DNA of 64,000 nucleotides from the NCBI GenBank assembly GCA_050951725.1, contig JBMNJO010000001.1:744001-808000 (forward strand), in the 5' to 3' direction. How positions within the stretch are numbered: the first letter of the stretch is position 1; the number at the start of each line of letters is the position of its first letter. The stretch comes from DTU052 sp050951725 (GTDB lineage: Bacteria; Bacillota; Syntrophomonadia; Syntrophomonadales; DTU052). The notes under the pieces were generated by a model. That model saw only the letters and a program-made list of their open reading frames with translations, searched no databases and had not been told where the DNA came from. Below are positions 1 to 9,833 of the stretch, one piece after another. Position numbers and translations under genes: made by a program.

Positions 1-23
1 ACCGGGCTAAACGCCGGAAATCA

Positions 24-1835
24 TTATCCAATCTTTTTCTCCTGATCTAATCGCGGCAGATGCAAAACAGCAGCGAACTTATCCACCAGATCAGGATCGA
101 ATTGGGTGCCGGCGCATCTTCTCAACTCTGCGACGGCTTCCTCATGACTCATCGCTTTCCGGTAAGGCCGGTCACTGGTCATAGCGTCATAAGCATCAGC
201 AATGGCCAGAATGCGGCACTCCAGAGGGATTTCTTCTCCCGTCAGCCCCAAGGGATAACCCTTGCCGTTCCACCATTCATGGTGTTTAAGCACCCAATCA
301 GCGATGTGCATAAGGTCCGGAGATGACAAAGCAATACGATGCCCGATCTCACAATGCCTTTGCATCTCTAAAGTCTCTTCCGGGGTAAGCTTACCAGGTT
401 TAAACAGAATGCGGTCCGGAAGCCCTACCTTACCGATATCGTGAAACTGGGCCAGAAGGCGGAGGTCAACAATACTTTTTGGAGGAAGATCAATGGCAGC
501 TCCCATATCCGCAACCATAACCTGTATGCGTTCAGCATGGCCCTCGGTTATGAAATCGCGGGCTTCCAAGGCTTTCATCAAGGTCTGGACAATCGCGCTG
601 CGTGCACTCTGACTGCGGTAGAGTTTCTCCCGATACATATTATTATCGGCCTCAATATATAAATCGTTCAGGTGCGTCTCGGTATCGGTTTTCAACGCAA
701 ATCCGATCGACAGACTCAAGGGAAAACCGTTTGAGGTCTGAATCAGTGAGAAGGTACTCTCCTGCAGTCTCTGGTAGGCATCCTCCAATGTTTTTTGAGT
801 AGCATGCGGTAAGAGAATAGCGAATTCATCGCCGCCCACCCGAGCAACAATATCCGATGAGCGAAAACAGCTCTTGATTAATTTGGCCGTGCTTATCAGC
901 AGACTATCGCCTTTGTCATGTCCCATGGTGTCGTTGAGTAATTTCAGTCCATCCACATCACACATAATTAAACCCACATTCACACACTGTTCCTGCTGCA
1001 GTTTGTGCATTTGCTCCTCAAAGAAGGTGCGGTTATACAGCCCGGTAAGTGTATCGTGCGAACTCAAATACTTCATCTTGGCTTCGGCCACCGTACGTTC
1101 GGTTATTTCCGCTTTTAGTTCCTCATTGGCCAGGGCCAGATCAGCAGTACGCTCACGCACCCTTAACTCCATTTCGTCCTTCTGCTTTTGGATAGTAATA
1201 CGATACACAAAGGCCCGTAAAACAATACGGTACATCAGTATGCTGGTGATTAAGGCGAGCAATACCAGGATGGTTCCGTTTGTATAATGTGCAGACAGGC
1301 GGTCAGGATCAAACTGAAAGTTTGATACACCAATCAAAAAAACCACCAAAGAAGAAGCGTAGCAGATTAAGAACTGCCACGGAAAAAGTCTTACTATCGC
1401 CGCTATGGTAAAACAAGCCATAAGGTACACAACTATGTCACCATGGATCAATTGATCGACGCTGCTCAGGGCGGCAGCCCAGCAAAGGAAGAAGAATGCT
1501 TCACTGACGGCAATGACTCTATTGAATTTGGATATCCGTCCTGGTGACTTCCGAACAGTCACGAAGTAATTCAGCAGATAAAAGGACTGAACAGTTAATA
1601 GAACCAGATACAGATAGTTTCGGTATAGATGGCCGGGGTGGGCTTCAAGATACTGTGGGCTGGGAATTGGATAATTCCATAGAATCAGCAGAATTACACC
1701 TGCAATGACTAAAAGCACAGAAAACGCGCATAGTGATGTAAGACTGCTGAAATACTGCTCATTGGAGAAAGCCTCTTGATCGGTATCGTTTAGTTGGTCG
1801 TTTAGTGTAAATAACTGCTTAATATTCTTTATCAT
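24..1835 (-). CDS. Membrane GGDEF / HD-GYP cyclic-di-GMP enzyme
   Basis: A 603-residue protein with about six hydrophobic segments (roughly residues 33-215), a short charged coiled coil, a GGDEF domain and a C-terminal HD-GYP domain. The GGDEF motif is intact (VGGDEFAILLP), with an RSSD inhibitory-site motif five residues upstream, so diguanylate cyclase activity with product inhibition is plausible. The HD-GYP domain keeps HDIGK and the HHEWWNGKGYP signature of c-di-GMP phosphodiesterases. A protein with both activities could make and break c-di-GMP in response to a signal sensed in the membrane. The sensor region matches no ligand-binding fold I can name. It lies 29 bp downstream of the NRPS gene on the same strand, so co-transcription is possible. 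Domain assignment is firm; the signal and net activity are not known. Confidence 0.93.
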   Translation of the reverse strand: MIKNIKQLFTLNDQLNDTDQEAFSNEQYFSSLTSLCAFSVLLVIAGVILLILWNYPIPSPQYLEAHPGHLYRNYLYLVLLTVQSFYLLNYFVTVRKSPGRISKFNRVIAVSEAFFFLCWAAALSSVDQLIHGDIVVYLMACFTIAAIVRLFPWQFLICYASSLVVFLIGVSNFQFDPDRLSAHYTNGTILVLLALITSILMYRIVLRAFVYRITIQKQKDEMELRVRERTADLALANEELKAEITERTVAEAKMKYLSSHDTLTGLYNRTFFEEQMHKLQQEQCVNVGLIMCDVDGLKLLNDTMGHDKGDSLLISTAKLIKSCFRSSDIVARVGGDEFAILLPHATQKTLEDAYQRLQESTFSLIQTSNGFPLSLSIGFALKTDTETHLNDLYIEADNNMYREKLYRSQSARSAIVQTLMKALEARDFITEGHAERIQVMVADMGAAIDLPPKSIVDLRLLAQFHDIGKVGLPDRILFKPGKLTPEETLEMQRHCEIGHRIALSSPDLMHIADWVLKHHEWWNGKGYPLGLTGEEIPLECRILAIADAYDAMTSDRPYRKAMSHEEAVAELRRCAGTQFDPDLVDKFAAVLHLPRLDQEKKIG

Positions 1836-1864
1836 AATTGGACCATTCCTTAATCTGCTTTGCC

Positions 1865-4800
1865 TTAGGCTATTACTGATGAAACGCCACTCCCACCATC
1901 TTTATTAACAATAAAACCAATTGATTCCATATAGCGTATCAGGCGTTCGATATACCCGCGACTAATTTGTGGCCATTCAAAGCCCAATTGACGGAGGTAC
2001 TCTACAGTGACACTGGAATCTATAATAGGAAAGCTCTGTAACCCTATGGAACGGTTGATACTAAAGTCATTAATAATTCCCATGAGCAGTTCGCGCTGGC
2101 AGGGGTCGGTGTGAATTTCCTTGATCCTGGCCTCATAGTCTTCCTGGGGCATGCTCACAATAGGATAGCCGCATTTGCCGGCCGCATCAATCAGATCGGT
2201 CAAATGCATGGTTTTGTGATTAAAAACATGGAATATATGCCGGTTGCTTTCTTCGATCCCGGACAACAGAACAATAGCACGGCTGCAATAATCAACCGGA
2301 GAAAGTTCTAACTCCAGGTTATGATACTCATCTTGAACAATGCCCAGCCCTATTATCGACCTCAGCCGATTATAGAGGGCATTATCGTGAATATTGGTCT
2401 GGAATTTTCCGTCTGTATACCGGCCGGACACAACACCGATTCTGTGAATAGTGGCATTGAGGCCTTTTGCCATATGCTGCAGGATGAGATTTTCCGCTTC
2501 AAACTTGCTTCTTACATAAACGTTTTCATAATAATGCTGCCCGATATAGAAATCATTTTCGGTAAAGACCGTATGATCCAGGTTCTGGCGCACCAGATAG
2601 TATCCTGAAACACTGATGGTTGAAACGTAGTGCATTCTCTTGTTGCCCCGCAGGCAGAACTCTATAATGCTTCTGGTTCCATTCACATTTACTCTTTCGA
2701 ACTCCTCATAACCACCATAATGTCTGACCTTGGCGGCGCTGTGAAAAACCGTGTCAATTACCTGGCTCAATTCATTGAATTGAACGTCATCCAGGCCCCA
2801 GTTGGGCAGGGTAATGTCTCCGGGATAAACATGCACCCTTTTAAGATCGGTAGGCTTTATTTCCCCGGGAAAGTAGAAATCCAGTACGCTCGCCAGATAA
2901 AGATCCGCGTCCGTCTGCGAACTTCCGCGTACCAAACAGTATATCTCAGCACCGGTCATAGTCAGTAAATCCCTGAGCAAATGGGATCCCAAATAACCAG
3001 TAGCGCCGGTTAATAACACATTACCGGGTTCAGTCCTCTCAGGGCCAATACAGATGTTGTCTGGGTCATGCGTAAAGGGAACAACCGCGATTTCTTTAAT
3101 ATCGCTATCCCAATTTACTTCGTCTGCCACACCGCGAATTTTATCAGACAGGGAACGTATAGTCTGGTAACGATAAAAATCCTTGGCCGTTAAGTCCCAG
3201 TTGTATGGTAATAGGGATACCAGTATGCGTACGATCTTTAGGGAATCTCCACCCAATTCAAAAAAGTTGTCGTCAATCCCCACCGGGCTGGTCCTCAGAA
3301 TAGATGCCCATTCCTGGGCCAGTATCTCATCAACTTCATTCCGTGGCTCGCAATACACGGTTGAAGAGGTGACAGGAGTGTCGGGCATGTTTAGCAATGT
3401 TTGACGGCAGACCTTTCCGCTCGGATTAACGGGCATCTCATCAAGAGTGACAAACGCCGAGGGAATCATGTATTCAGGCAGAAATTCAGCCAGGTATCTA
3501 TGCAGACTGGAAACTGTCAGAGTTGAATCAGCAATCAAGTAAGCACAAAGATACTGCGTATCGGTTTCATCTTTTTTGACAACTACCGCTGCGTCCGAAA
3601 TCTGTCCATGATCACGCAGCACCTGCTCAATTTCTTCTAATTCAATACGATAACCCCGAACTTTGACTTGATGATCTTTGCGCCCCGCGAAATTGATGTT
3701 GTAATCCTGGTCCCATACAGCCAGATCACCGGTCCTGTACATCCGCTCACCAGGTCTGAACGGATTGGGAATAAACCTTTCACTGGTCAATTCAGGGCGG
3801 TTCAAGTAGCCCCGGGCCAATCCTTCCCCGCTTATGTACAATTCTCCCGTAAAACCACGAGGTACAGGATTCAACCTTTTATCCAGAATATAGGCTTGGT
3901 AATTGGCAACGGGATGACCGATTGTAATCACCGTGTCCTCGGTGACATCCTTAAATGTACTGTATACAGTAGCCTCAGTAGGCCCGTAGCCATTAAAGAT
4001 ACGGGCCGAAGTATGTTCTTTCAGTCTTGCAACCAGATTAGCCGGTAATGGCTCTCCTCCCAGAATAATATCGGTCACGGATTGCAAACCGGAGACAAAC
4101 TCTTTATCAGAGGTCAGCATCAGCATTCGGGAGGGGGTGGTCTGTATAATATTTACCCGCCGGGTTTGGATTAGTTCTTTGAGTTTCCAGGGGACCAGTT
4201 GTTGTTCTTCATCGGCAATCACTACCGTTAAACCCCTGACCAGGGGAAGCAGAGACTCAAAAACAAAGATATCGAAACAAATAGTCGTAACCGACAGCAT
4301 GGTCTTTTCGTCCAGGTTGATCTCCCGGTCCATAGCCGTAAAAAAGTTAACCACTGACTGATGTTCCACCATCACTCCTTTGGGTTTGCCGGTAGAACCA
4401 GAGGTATAGAGAACATAAGCCAGGTCTGATGGGATATTTATAATACCCGGGTTCGAGTCCTGATCTGCCAGATCGGTGGTATCCCCCAGAACAATACATT
4501 CATGATCTTTGATTCGCGCAACCAGATGGGGTTGTGTCAATACCAGTTTCGTTCCGCTGTCTTCCAGGGTGTAATGGATTCTTTCTGCTGGATGTGCCGG
4601 GTCCAAGGGGAGATAAGCCCCGCCAGCCTTAAGTATAGCCATAAGCCCAATCATCATGTCCAATGACCGGTCCACCATTAAGCCAACAATGGTTCCAGGG
4701 CCCACCCCGCGATAACGCAACAACCGGGCATATCTATTAGCCTGACGATTCAGATCATCATAGGTCAGAGTGTCACTTCCGAATACCAGTGCTGTTTTTT

Positions 4801-6211
4801 GCGGAGTCCTGGTAACCTGTTCTTCGAATAACTGCTGAATGGTCTTATCATGTGGATAATCAGCCTGAGTAGTATTAACCTGATCCAAAAGATGCTGTCT
4901 TTCAGCGGCGGTGATAAAGTCCAGCTCGTAAAGCTTTTTGGAAGGTGTGCTTAAGGCATCAGTCAGCAGATTTTGCAGGTGGTTGAAAATAATTTCTACA
5001 TCTTTTTCATCAAAAAGTGCCGTCTGGTAATCAATTTCCAGACTTAACTGACCAACATTTTCACGATCACTCACGTGAATAAGCAAAGAACTGGTTTCAC
5101 TGCCGTTGGAGTAATAGTCGGTCTCAAAAGAGAGACTTGAATCAAAGCGGGCATTTTGGTAACTGAGCATTATATCATACAGGTTTCCAGTTGCTTTATG
5201 TTTTTCGCGGATATCTTCCAGCAACAGGTTGTAAGGATAACGGTAGCTTCGCAATTGACGCCATTCCTCAACAACCTTTTGGACAAATCCTTCAAAACCA
5301 AGTTCTTCATTTACGAATAGACGTACCGGTATAGTCTCGACAAACATGCCGATAGTGGTCTTTTCTTTAATCGTAGGCCTGTTCAGTATCGGTGTACCAA
5401 TTACAATATCCTCCTGATCAAGAATACGATGCAGATAAACGGCTAAAACGGATAAGAATAAAATAAAAACGGATACGCCGAGCTCTTTGGCATATTCATT
5501 AATCCTGTCGGTCAACTCCCGGGATAGAGCAAAGGACTCTCTCCTGGACTCACAGGATCCGAAAACGTTCTTTGCGGGGCGAAGGCTGGATGGTTCAGGC
5601 AAGGTGGCAAATTTACTGTTCCAAAACTCCCGGCTGACTTTAAATTCCTCGGATTGTTCATACTGGCTCTCTAACTCGATATAGTCCAGATAAGAGGGAT
5701 AATGAGGGTCATCGGGTTCGATACCGGCTTTAATTTTGAAATAGTAATCGTTGATCTGCTGGCCCACCAGGATCATTGACCAGGCGTCGGTGATGGTATG
5801 ATGGGTCTTCATGAAGAGAACTCCGTCACCCTCGCCAATCCTGCCCAGCACAAACTCAAATAAATCAGAATCAATAGATTCAAGAGGAATTCTTGCCTGC
5901 TCCTCAAGCCATTGGAGAAAAGCTTTCCATCCACCCCGGGTGCTGAAATCCACAATCTTTAACCGGTGATACCGGTACGGAGCTACATACTGTCGATACC
6001 CGGTACCTCCCTCCAGGATTCTCAGCCGTAAGCCCTCATTATATTTGACAACATAGTTGATGGCCTGCTCAAGGACGGTAAAATCAATATCCTTCCTGAG
6101 CCGCATAGTAGAAATGATGTTGCTGATCCCGGTTCCCGGATAAAACTTGTCCGTATACCATATAGCTTTTTGAGGGTGGGTCAGCGGGTAAAAACCACTT
6201 GATTTAACCAT
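1865..6211 (-). CDS. Single-module non-ribosomal peptide synthetase, C-A-T-reductase
   Basis: A 1448-residue NRPS. The condensation domain (about 1-430) has the catalytic HHTITDA motif at 137-143. The adenylation domain (about 460-970) shows YTSGSTGKPKG, NGYGPTE, YRTGD and NPSGK. The thiolation domain carries ELGGDSL, the serine that takes the phosphopantetheine arm. The C-terminal thioester reductase has the NADPH motif LTGATGYLGS and a Y-x-x-x-K-like VYVRSKFEAE. The protein should load one amino acid, acylate it through the C domain and release the product reductively as an aldehyde or alcohol. My manual reading of the specificity positions is D-I-F-Q-I-G-G-V, which I cannot assign to an amino acid. 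No upstream module exists, so the C-domain donor is probably a free acyl-CoA or acyl carrier; this is inference. The activating phosphopantetheinyl transferase is encoded divergently next door. Confidence 0.93.
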   Translation of the reverse strand: MVKSSGFYPLTHPQKAIWYTDKFYPGTGISNIISTMRLRKDIDFTVLEQAINYVVKYNEGLRLRILEGGTGYRQYVAPYRYHRLKIVDFSTRGGWKAFLQWLEEQARIPLESIDSDLFEFVLGRIGEGDGVLFMKTHHTITDAWSMILVGQQINDYYFKIKAGIEPDDPHYPSYLDYIELESQYEQSEEFKVSREFWNSKFATLPEPSSLRPAKNVFGSCESRRESFALSRELTDRINEYAKELGVSVFILFLSVLAVYLHRILDQEDIVIGTPILNRPTIKEKTTIGMFVETIPVRLFVNEELGFEGFVQKVVEEWRQLRSYRYPYNLLLEDIREKHKATGNLYDIMLSYQNARFDSSLSFETDYYSNGSETSSLLIHVSDRENVGQLSLEIDYQTALFDEKDVEIIFNHLQNLLTDALSTPSKKLYELDFITAAERQHLLDQVNTTQADYPHDKTIQQLFEEQVTRTPQKTALVFGSDTLTYDDLNRQANRYARLLRYRGVGPGTIVGLMVDRSLDMMIGLMAILKAGGAYLPLDPAHPAERIHYTLEDSGTKLVLTQPHLVARIKDHECIVLGDTTDLADQDSNPGIINIPSDLAYVLYTSGSTGKPKGVMVEHQSVVNFFTAMDREINLDEKTMLSVTTICFDIFVFESLLPLVRGLTVVIADEEQQLVPWKLKELIQTRRVNIIQTTPSRMLMLTSDKEFVSGLQSVTDIILGGEPLPANLVARLKEHTSARIFNGYGPTEATVYSTFKDVTEDTVITIGHPVANYQAYILDKRLNPVPRGFTGELYISGEGLARGYLNRPELTSERFIPNPFRPGERMYRTGDLAVWDQDYNINFAGRKDHQVKVRGYRIELEEIEQVLRDHGQISDAAVVVKKDETDTQYLCAYLIADSTLTVSSLHRYLAEFLPEYMIPSAFVTLDEMPVNPSGKVCRQTLLNMPDTPVTSSTVYCEPRNEVDEILAQEWASILRTSPVGIDDNFFELGGDSLKIVRILVSLLPYNWDLTAKDFYRYQTIRSLSDKIRGVADEVNWDSDIKEIAVVPFTHDPDNICIGPERTEPGNVLLTGATGYLGSHLLRDLLTMTGAEIYCLVRGSSQTDADLYLASVLDFYFPGEIKPTDLKRVHVYPGDITLPNWGLDDVQFNELSQVIDTVFHSAAKVRHYGGYEEFERVNVNGTRSIIEFCLRGNKRMHYVSTISVSGYYLVRQNLDHTVFTENDFYIGQHYYENVYVRSKFEAENLILQHMAKGLNATIHRIGVVSGRYTDGKFQTNIHDNALYNRLRSIIGLGIVQDEYHNLELELSPVDYCSRAIVLLSGIEESNRHIFHVFNHKTMHLTDLIDAAGKCGYPIVSMPQEDYEARIKEIHTDPCQRELLMGIINDFSINRSIGLQSFPIIDSSVTVEYLRQLGFEWPQISRGYIERLIRYMESIGFIVNKDGGSGVSSVIA

Positions 6212-6427
6212 TTGATTACCTACTACTTACTAAAATTTTCATGTCGTTAATCAGGTATTCGAGAACCAGTAAAATGTTCCTCCTTATTTCCCCTAAATAA
6301 TCAATTGTGGTCTGTCCTTTATACCGGTCTGCATCAATTTGCCATACGGTTGTGATAGAATCCATATTACAGAGGCTCTGCCAGGGTCACAATCCTTAAT
6401 AAGTATAAGGTTTTAAGAGTGATTACA
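6212..6427. promoter_or_regulatory. Divergent intergenic region between the NRPS and the PPTase
   Basis: About 215 bp between two genes that point away from each other and work together, so promoters for both must lie here or close by. The region is AT-rich. I see no convincing pair of -35/-10 boxes and no strong palindrome beyond a short CAGAG/CTCTG hairpin near 6371. A shared regulator is possible but nothing in the sequence shows it. Confidence 0.4.
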
Positions 6428-7120
6428 ATGTTGGGAATTTATGCTATCAATATAGAGAAGAACCAGGATCATATCTGCTTGCCTGGCCTTTTGCAATACA
6501 CTTCCTCCGGTAAACAACGACGTGTAAATGCTCTCAACAATCCAGAAGAGGCCAGACGTGTCCTGGTTGGTGATCTGCTGATCAGGTCCATAACCTGCCG
6601 GTACCATAACGTCAGGAACGACCAGCTTCTGTTCGAAAACAACCAGTATGGGAAACCATATCTCAAAGGAATCGAAAATTTCTGCTTTAACATATCCCAT
6701 AGCGGCAGATGGGTAGCCTGTGCGGTTGATCATCAACCGGTGGGGATTGATATTGAAGAGATGGCCCCGATAGAATTGGACGTTGCCCGGCATTACTTTT
6801 CCGCCGAAGAGTTTGCCTATATCGCAAATCAGCCTGAAAGTGAAAGAACAGCGACGTTTTATGATATCTGGACATTGAAGGAGAGCTACATCAAAGCTCT
6901 CGGATGGGGTTTATCCAAGGACCTGAACTCATTCACGGTCAAGTTAATCCCAGATGGTAAGGCGGTGTTAAGTGAATCACCGGGCCATTGCCCGGTATAC
7001 CTGCGCCAGTACGAAATCGACAAGGAATACCGGTTGTCTGTCTGTGCCTTTAACAGCAGTTTCCCCGACCGTATAAAGACAGTGGACATAGGATGGATAC
7101 TAGCTCCCATTCAGCCCTAA
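6428..7120 (+). CDS. Sfp-type 4'-phosphopantetheinyl transferase
   Basis: Transfers the phosphopantetheine arm of CoA to the serine of carrier domains. The family magnesium-binding motif is visible as VGIDIEEM, followed by the second signature WTLKESYIKALGWGL. Length (about 230 residues) is normal for the Sfp/EntD class rather than the shorter AcpS class. The reading frame opens at a GTG at 6419, but I prefer ATG 6428, which begins MLGIYAIN as is usual for the family; no strong Shine-Dalgarno decides between them. It lies divergently beside the NRPS, whose thiolation domain is the obvious substrate. The stop overlaps the stop of the convergent symporter gene by 4 bp. Confidence 0.92.
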   Translation: MLGIYAINIEKNQDHICLPGLLQYTSSGKQRRVNALNNPEEARRVLVGDLLIRSITCRYHNVRNDQLLFENNQYGKPYLKGIENFCFNISHSGRWVACAVDHQPVGIDIEEMAPIELDVARHYFSAEEFAYIANQPESERTATFYDIWTLKESYIKALGWGLSKDLNSFTVKLIPDGKAVLSESPGHCPVYLRQYEIDKEYRLSVCAFNSSFPDRIKTVDIGWILAPIQP

Positions 7121-8724
7121 CCCGTTTTTCCCCTCAAAGACGCCACATCAAGCATCCGCAATCGGTCGGCCAGCATGGTGAGCTGCAACTGCAGGCAGGT
7201 CATATTGAAAGCAGTAGCAATAAAGTCAAAAACCACGTTCATGGCTATGGCTAAGGCCAGCCCTTCCAGGGGAATTCCCAGCTGGGTAAAGAAGATGGTA
7301 TAGCAGGCCACGACTCCTCCGGGGATGGGCGGCGCCGCCATGACCAGCAGTCCAGCTATTAAGGCTGCAGTGAACAGCCAGGGCAGAGTAATGGAAACCC
7401 CGTAAAAGTTGGCCATGAACAAGCCTATGGAAATGAACTCAATGGCATGGCCCGGAGCAAAAACAACTATGCCCAGCGGAACCCCGAGATTGGCCAGCTT
7501 GTTTTCGATACCAAATTCCTTTTCACTTGTTTCCACACTGGTGGCAAACGTCGCCGCCGAAGACGCGGTGGTAACAGCGATGAGAAAGGTGGGTGTCAGC
7601 TTGCGCAGCAGCAGGGCCAGGGGAACCTGCTTGCGAAATGACAAAGTACCCAAAGCTCCTCCAAAGATCAGCGCAATGCAGAAAAGGAACAAACCCACGA
7701 CCTTGATGGCGCCGGCCAGTTCTCCCAGTCCGCCGGTCAGTATGATCTGCAGAAGGCTGGCAAAAATATAGGCCGGGATCAGGGAGGTAATGACGCTCAT
7801 AATAAGCTGCACAATATAATTTGACTGTTCAACAAACTGAGCCGCCACAATCGTCTTTTGACTGAGGACCAGCATGGCCAAACCAATTATAACCGCCAAG
7901 AACATAATCTGCATGGAGTTGCCTTCCGTAAATGGAGTAAACATGTTGGAGGGAATTATTCCCAGCAGCATCTGAAACAGCCCGAACAACTCGGCTCCTC
8001 CCGATGCAGTGGCGTCTGTTGACATATGGTAGAAAGGGAGGCTGATTCCTATGCACAGGATAAGGCTAACGTAAACAAACCCAACATACCGCCCCACCAT
8101 TTGCTTGCCAATCCGCCCCAGTGTGGCTACATCCCCTATATTGTAAATAGACCAAATTACAGAGAGAAACATCATCGGTCCCGCCAGAGCAGTAAGCAGG
8201 CCTGTAAAAGCATTGAACAGCGGGGCTAAAATGTCGTCAGCCAGCACCGTTCGTATCTCCACCGGCAGCAGAAGTCCCAAAAGACCGCTTATAACCCCGA
8301 GCACAATGGCAGCGCCCAACATAATCATCGGGTTAAGTTTTTTCTTGTTCGGCATCAGGGTGACGCGGTTTTCACCATTGGCATACTGGTAGTCAGGTGC
8401 CAACCCCAGGCTGGCCAGTATGTTTATATCGGTGTTGGCAACAAATTCGCCGGATTCCTCCTGTACCTTAAGGGGATCAACCTTTGCCCCGGCCACGGAA
8501 ACGTTTATGTATTGGCGTCCCAGCCGCTTACCGGATCGGAAGGTGCATTTCACACCCTCACCAAGTGCGTCCAGCCATATCAACAGAACCTCCTCGACTG
8601 AAAGACGCATTCGAATCGCATCGGTCTTATCCACCCCGTATTTGCCAAGCACTTCCGCTGTCAGGCTGCTGATCTCATCCACAGCCGCCGGCGACAGGAC
8701 AAAGGATAATGTTTTCGCCTCCAT
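7117..8724 (-). CDS. Dicarboxylate/amino acid:cation symporter with extra N-terminal domain
   Basis: The C-terminal 400 residues (from about 132) are a sodium:dicarboxylate symporter of the DAACS/SDF family. There are many hydrophobic helices, a serine-rich TTASSAATFATS re-entrant loop, and the APGHAIEF and IPGGVV regions near the substrate site. Substrates in the family are C4-dicarboxylates, glutamate/aspartate or neutral amino acids; the exact one cannot be read. The first 130 residues are soluble and not part of the usual transporter. They contain RLSVEEVLLIWLDALG and a late ENRVTL stretch that resemble the N-box and end of RsbW-type HATPase domains, but the key Asn of the N-box is replaced, so nucleotide binding is doubtful. 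The gene stands alone, convergent with the PPTase gene. Confidence 0.88.
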   Translation of the reverse strand: MEAKTLSFVLSPAAVDEISSLTAEVLGKYGVDKTDAIRMRLSVEEVLLIWLDALGEGVKCTFRSGKRLGRQYINVSVAGAKVDPLKVQEESGEFVANTDINILASLGLAPDYQYANGENRVTLMPNKKKLNPMIMLGAAIVLGVISGLLGLLLPVEIRTVLADDILAPLFNAFTGLLTALAGPMMFLSVIWSIYNIGDVATLGRIGKQMVGRYVGFVYVSLILCIGISLPFYHMSTDATASGGAELFGLFQMLLGIIPSNMFTPFTEGNSMQIMFLAVIIGLAMLVLSQKTIVAAQFVEQSNYIVQLIMSVITSLIPAYIFASLLQIILTGGLGELAGAIKVVGLFLFCIALIFGGALGTLSFRKQVPLALLLRKLTPTFLIAVTTASSAATFATSVETSEKEFGIENKLANLGVPLGIVVFAPGHAIEFISIGLFMANFYGVSITLPWLFTAALIAGLLVMAAPPIPGGVVACYTIFFTQLGIPLEGLALAIAMNVVFDFIATAFNMTCLQLQLTMLADRLRMLDVASLRGKTG

Positions 8725-9028
8725 AATTGACTATGCTCCTTTTATTGGTCCAAGTGCTGCCTAACAGGGCCCGACAGCGTTCTTGTTTCAGACGGTGACA
8801 TGGCTGCAGAAGTAGAAATTCAATAAATATACAGTCGATTCCTGCTGTTGGGGAATGTTTATCTGCCGGTGGTACAAGATGAAGGTGTGTCATGGATTGT
8901 TGTCAGCATGAGGAAACCCTTTAACATTCAAGGGGGGCACTTCACCCCCCTTGCACACGTATCCCATGTTTTTTAACGATTATTACTTGACCTTCGTTTC
9001 CAGGATGCTACAGACGGCAGGGCCGTTA
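8725..9028. other. Intergenic region with a perfect GC hairpin
   Basis: About 300 bp between the symporter start and the winged-helix gene stop, both on the minus strand. It should hold the symporter promoter, but I see no convincing boxes. The only clear element is the inverted repeat at 8929-8953, listed separately. Short reading frames crossing the region have no recognisable content. Confidence 0.4.
8929..8953 (-). terminator. Hairpin after the winged-helix gene, possible terminator
   Basis: A perfect 9-bp stem, CAAGGGGGG with CCCCCCTTG, around a 7-nt loop. It lies 76 bp beyond the stop of the minus-strand winged-helix gene. No run of T follows on either strand, so it is not a textbook intrinsic terminator; it may be a weak terminator or an mRNA end-stabilising hairpin. 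Confidence 0.4.
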
Positions 9029-9364
9029 TCAGGTGTCAGAAGTGTCACTAGTTATTTTGAGCGTCCCGGGTACCAGGTAGTACCCGATACCTTTGCAGGT
9101 CTTGATAACTGGTCGTTCCTCGGAGTGGCCCAGTTTACGGCGCAGGTTGAGGATGTGAAAGCGAGGGTTGCCAGCACCGCATCCGGTAAAGTCCTGTTCC
9201 AATTCGGCAATGAGCATGTCGAGGGAAACCGGCCGACCCTCCCGGCGTTTCAGCAGGGTTAATAAGCGACGTTCAGCCGGGGTCAGGTGGTTATCCAATA
9301 TGATTTTCCACACTACTCCCCTATCATTGTCTACCAACAACTCCTGATTTCCTCTTTCATTCAT
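9029..9364 (-). CDS. Winged-helix (OmpR/PhoB-type) DNA-binding protein without receiver
   Basis: A 111-residue protein. From about residue 28 (LTPAERRLLTLLKRREGRPVS, read in part) it matches the Trans_Reg_C winged-helix fold: helix, recognition region FHILNLRRKLG, and the end hairpin KTCKGIGYYLV. Normal response regulators have a 120-residue receiver ahead of this domain; here only some 25 residues precede it, including a short DNRGVVWKIILDNH stretch. It is therefore a one-domain regulator or a truncated response regulator. No sensor kinase gene is nearby. Targets are unknown; the symporter downstream on the same strand is a candidate. Confidence 0.75.
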   Translation of the reverse strand: MNERGNQELLVDNDRGVVWKIILDNHLTPAERRLLTLLKRREGRPVSLDMLIAELEQDFTGCGAGNPRFHILNLRRKLGHSEERPVIKTCKGIGYYLVPGTLKITSDTSDT

Positions 9365-9833
9365 GCTTTCCTCCCTTTCCTGGAATCTTAGCAGATCTAA
9401 GATTTAACCATTTCATTACAAGAACGCACCATCTTCAAGTTTGATAGATCCCCTATCTGTTTACTTCCATCCAAATCGCCCCCTTTTTCGATGAAGTAAG
9501 TCACATCCTGAGCTTAACATGAGCCATGTTTGGAAATTGTTTGCGGTATGTTTGATTTGCATGCAATTTTTCGATTGGAAGAGCGAATGAAAAACCCAGA
9601 CTTGGCCGGGGTTTGGCGTATTTACTCTATTGCATTTGTTTGGAGATGTGTTTAATTGTGTTTCATTCTGTTAGTAGTGTTTAATTATTGCGATTTTTCC
9701 AGTTATTATAGAGTACGTAAAGTTTGCATGATTTATGGGGTACCTAGAGATATAGTGTCCTTACAAATCGATTTACCGTATGGTAGTATTTTAAAGGGTA
9801 TATATGTACAGTATTGGGGAGGTCTCGTCTTTC
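9365..9833. other. AT-rich intergenic region upstream of the CoA-transferase gene
   Basis: About 470 bp without a supported gene between divergent genes. It contains a 10-bp palindrome TTGCATGCAA near 9558 and a short inverted repeat GATAG/CTATC near 9444. The promoter of the CoA-transferase must lie here, but I could not place boxes with confidence. A small in-frame ORF across 9656-9856 overlaps the real gene start and looks non-coding. Confidence 0.4.

Noticed and set aside
9603..9620. Sigma-54-like promoter (TTGGC...TTGGC) upstream of the CoA-transferase
   Set aside because: The -12 element reads TTGGC rather than TTGC, and the distance to the start is long; too weak to claim.
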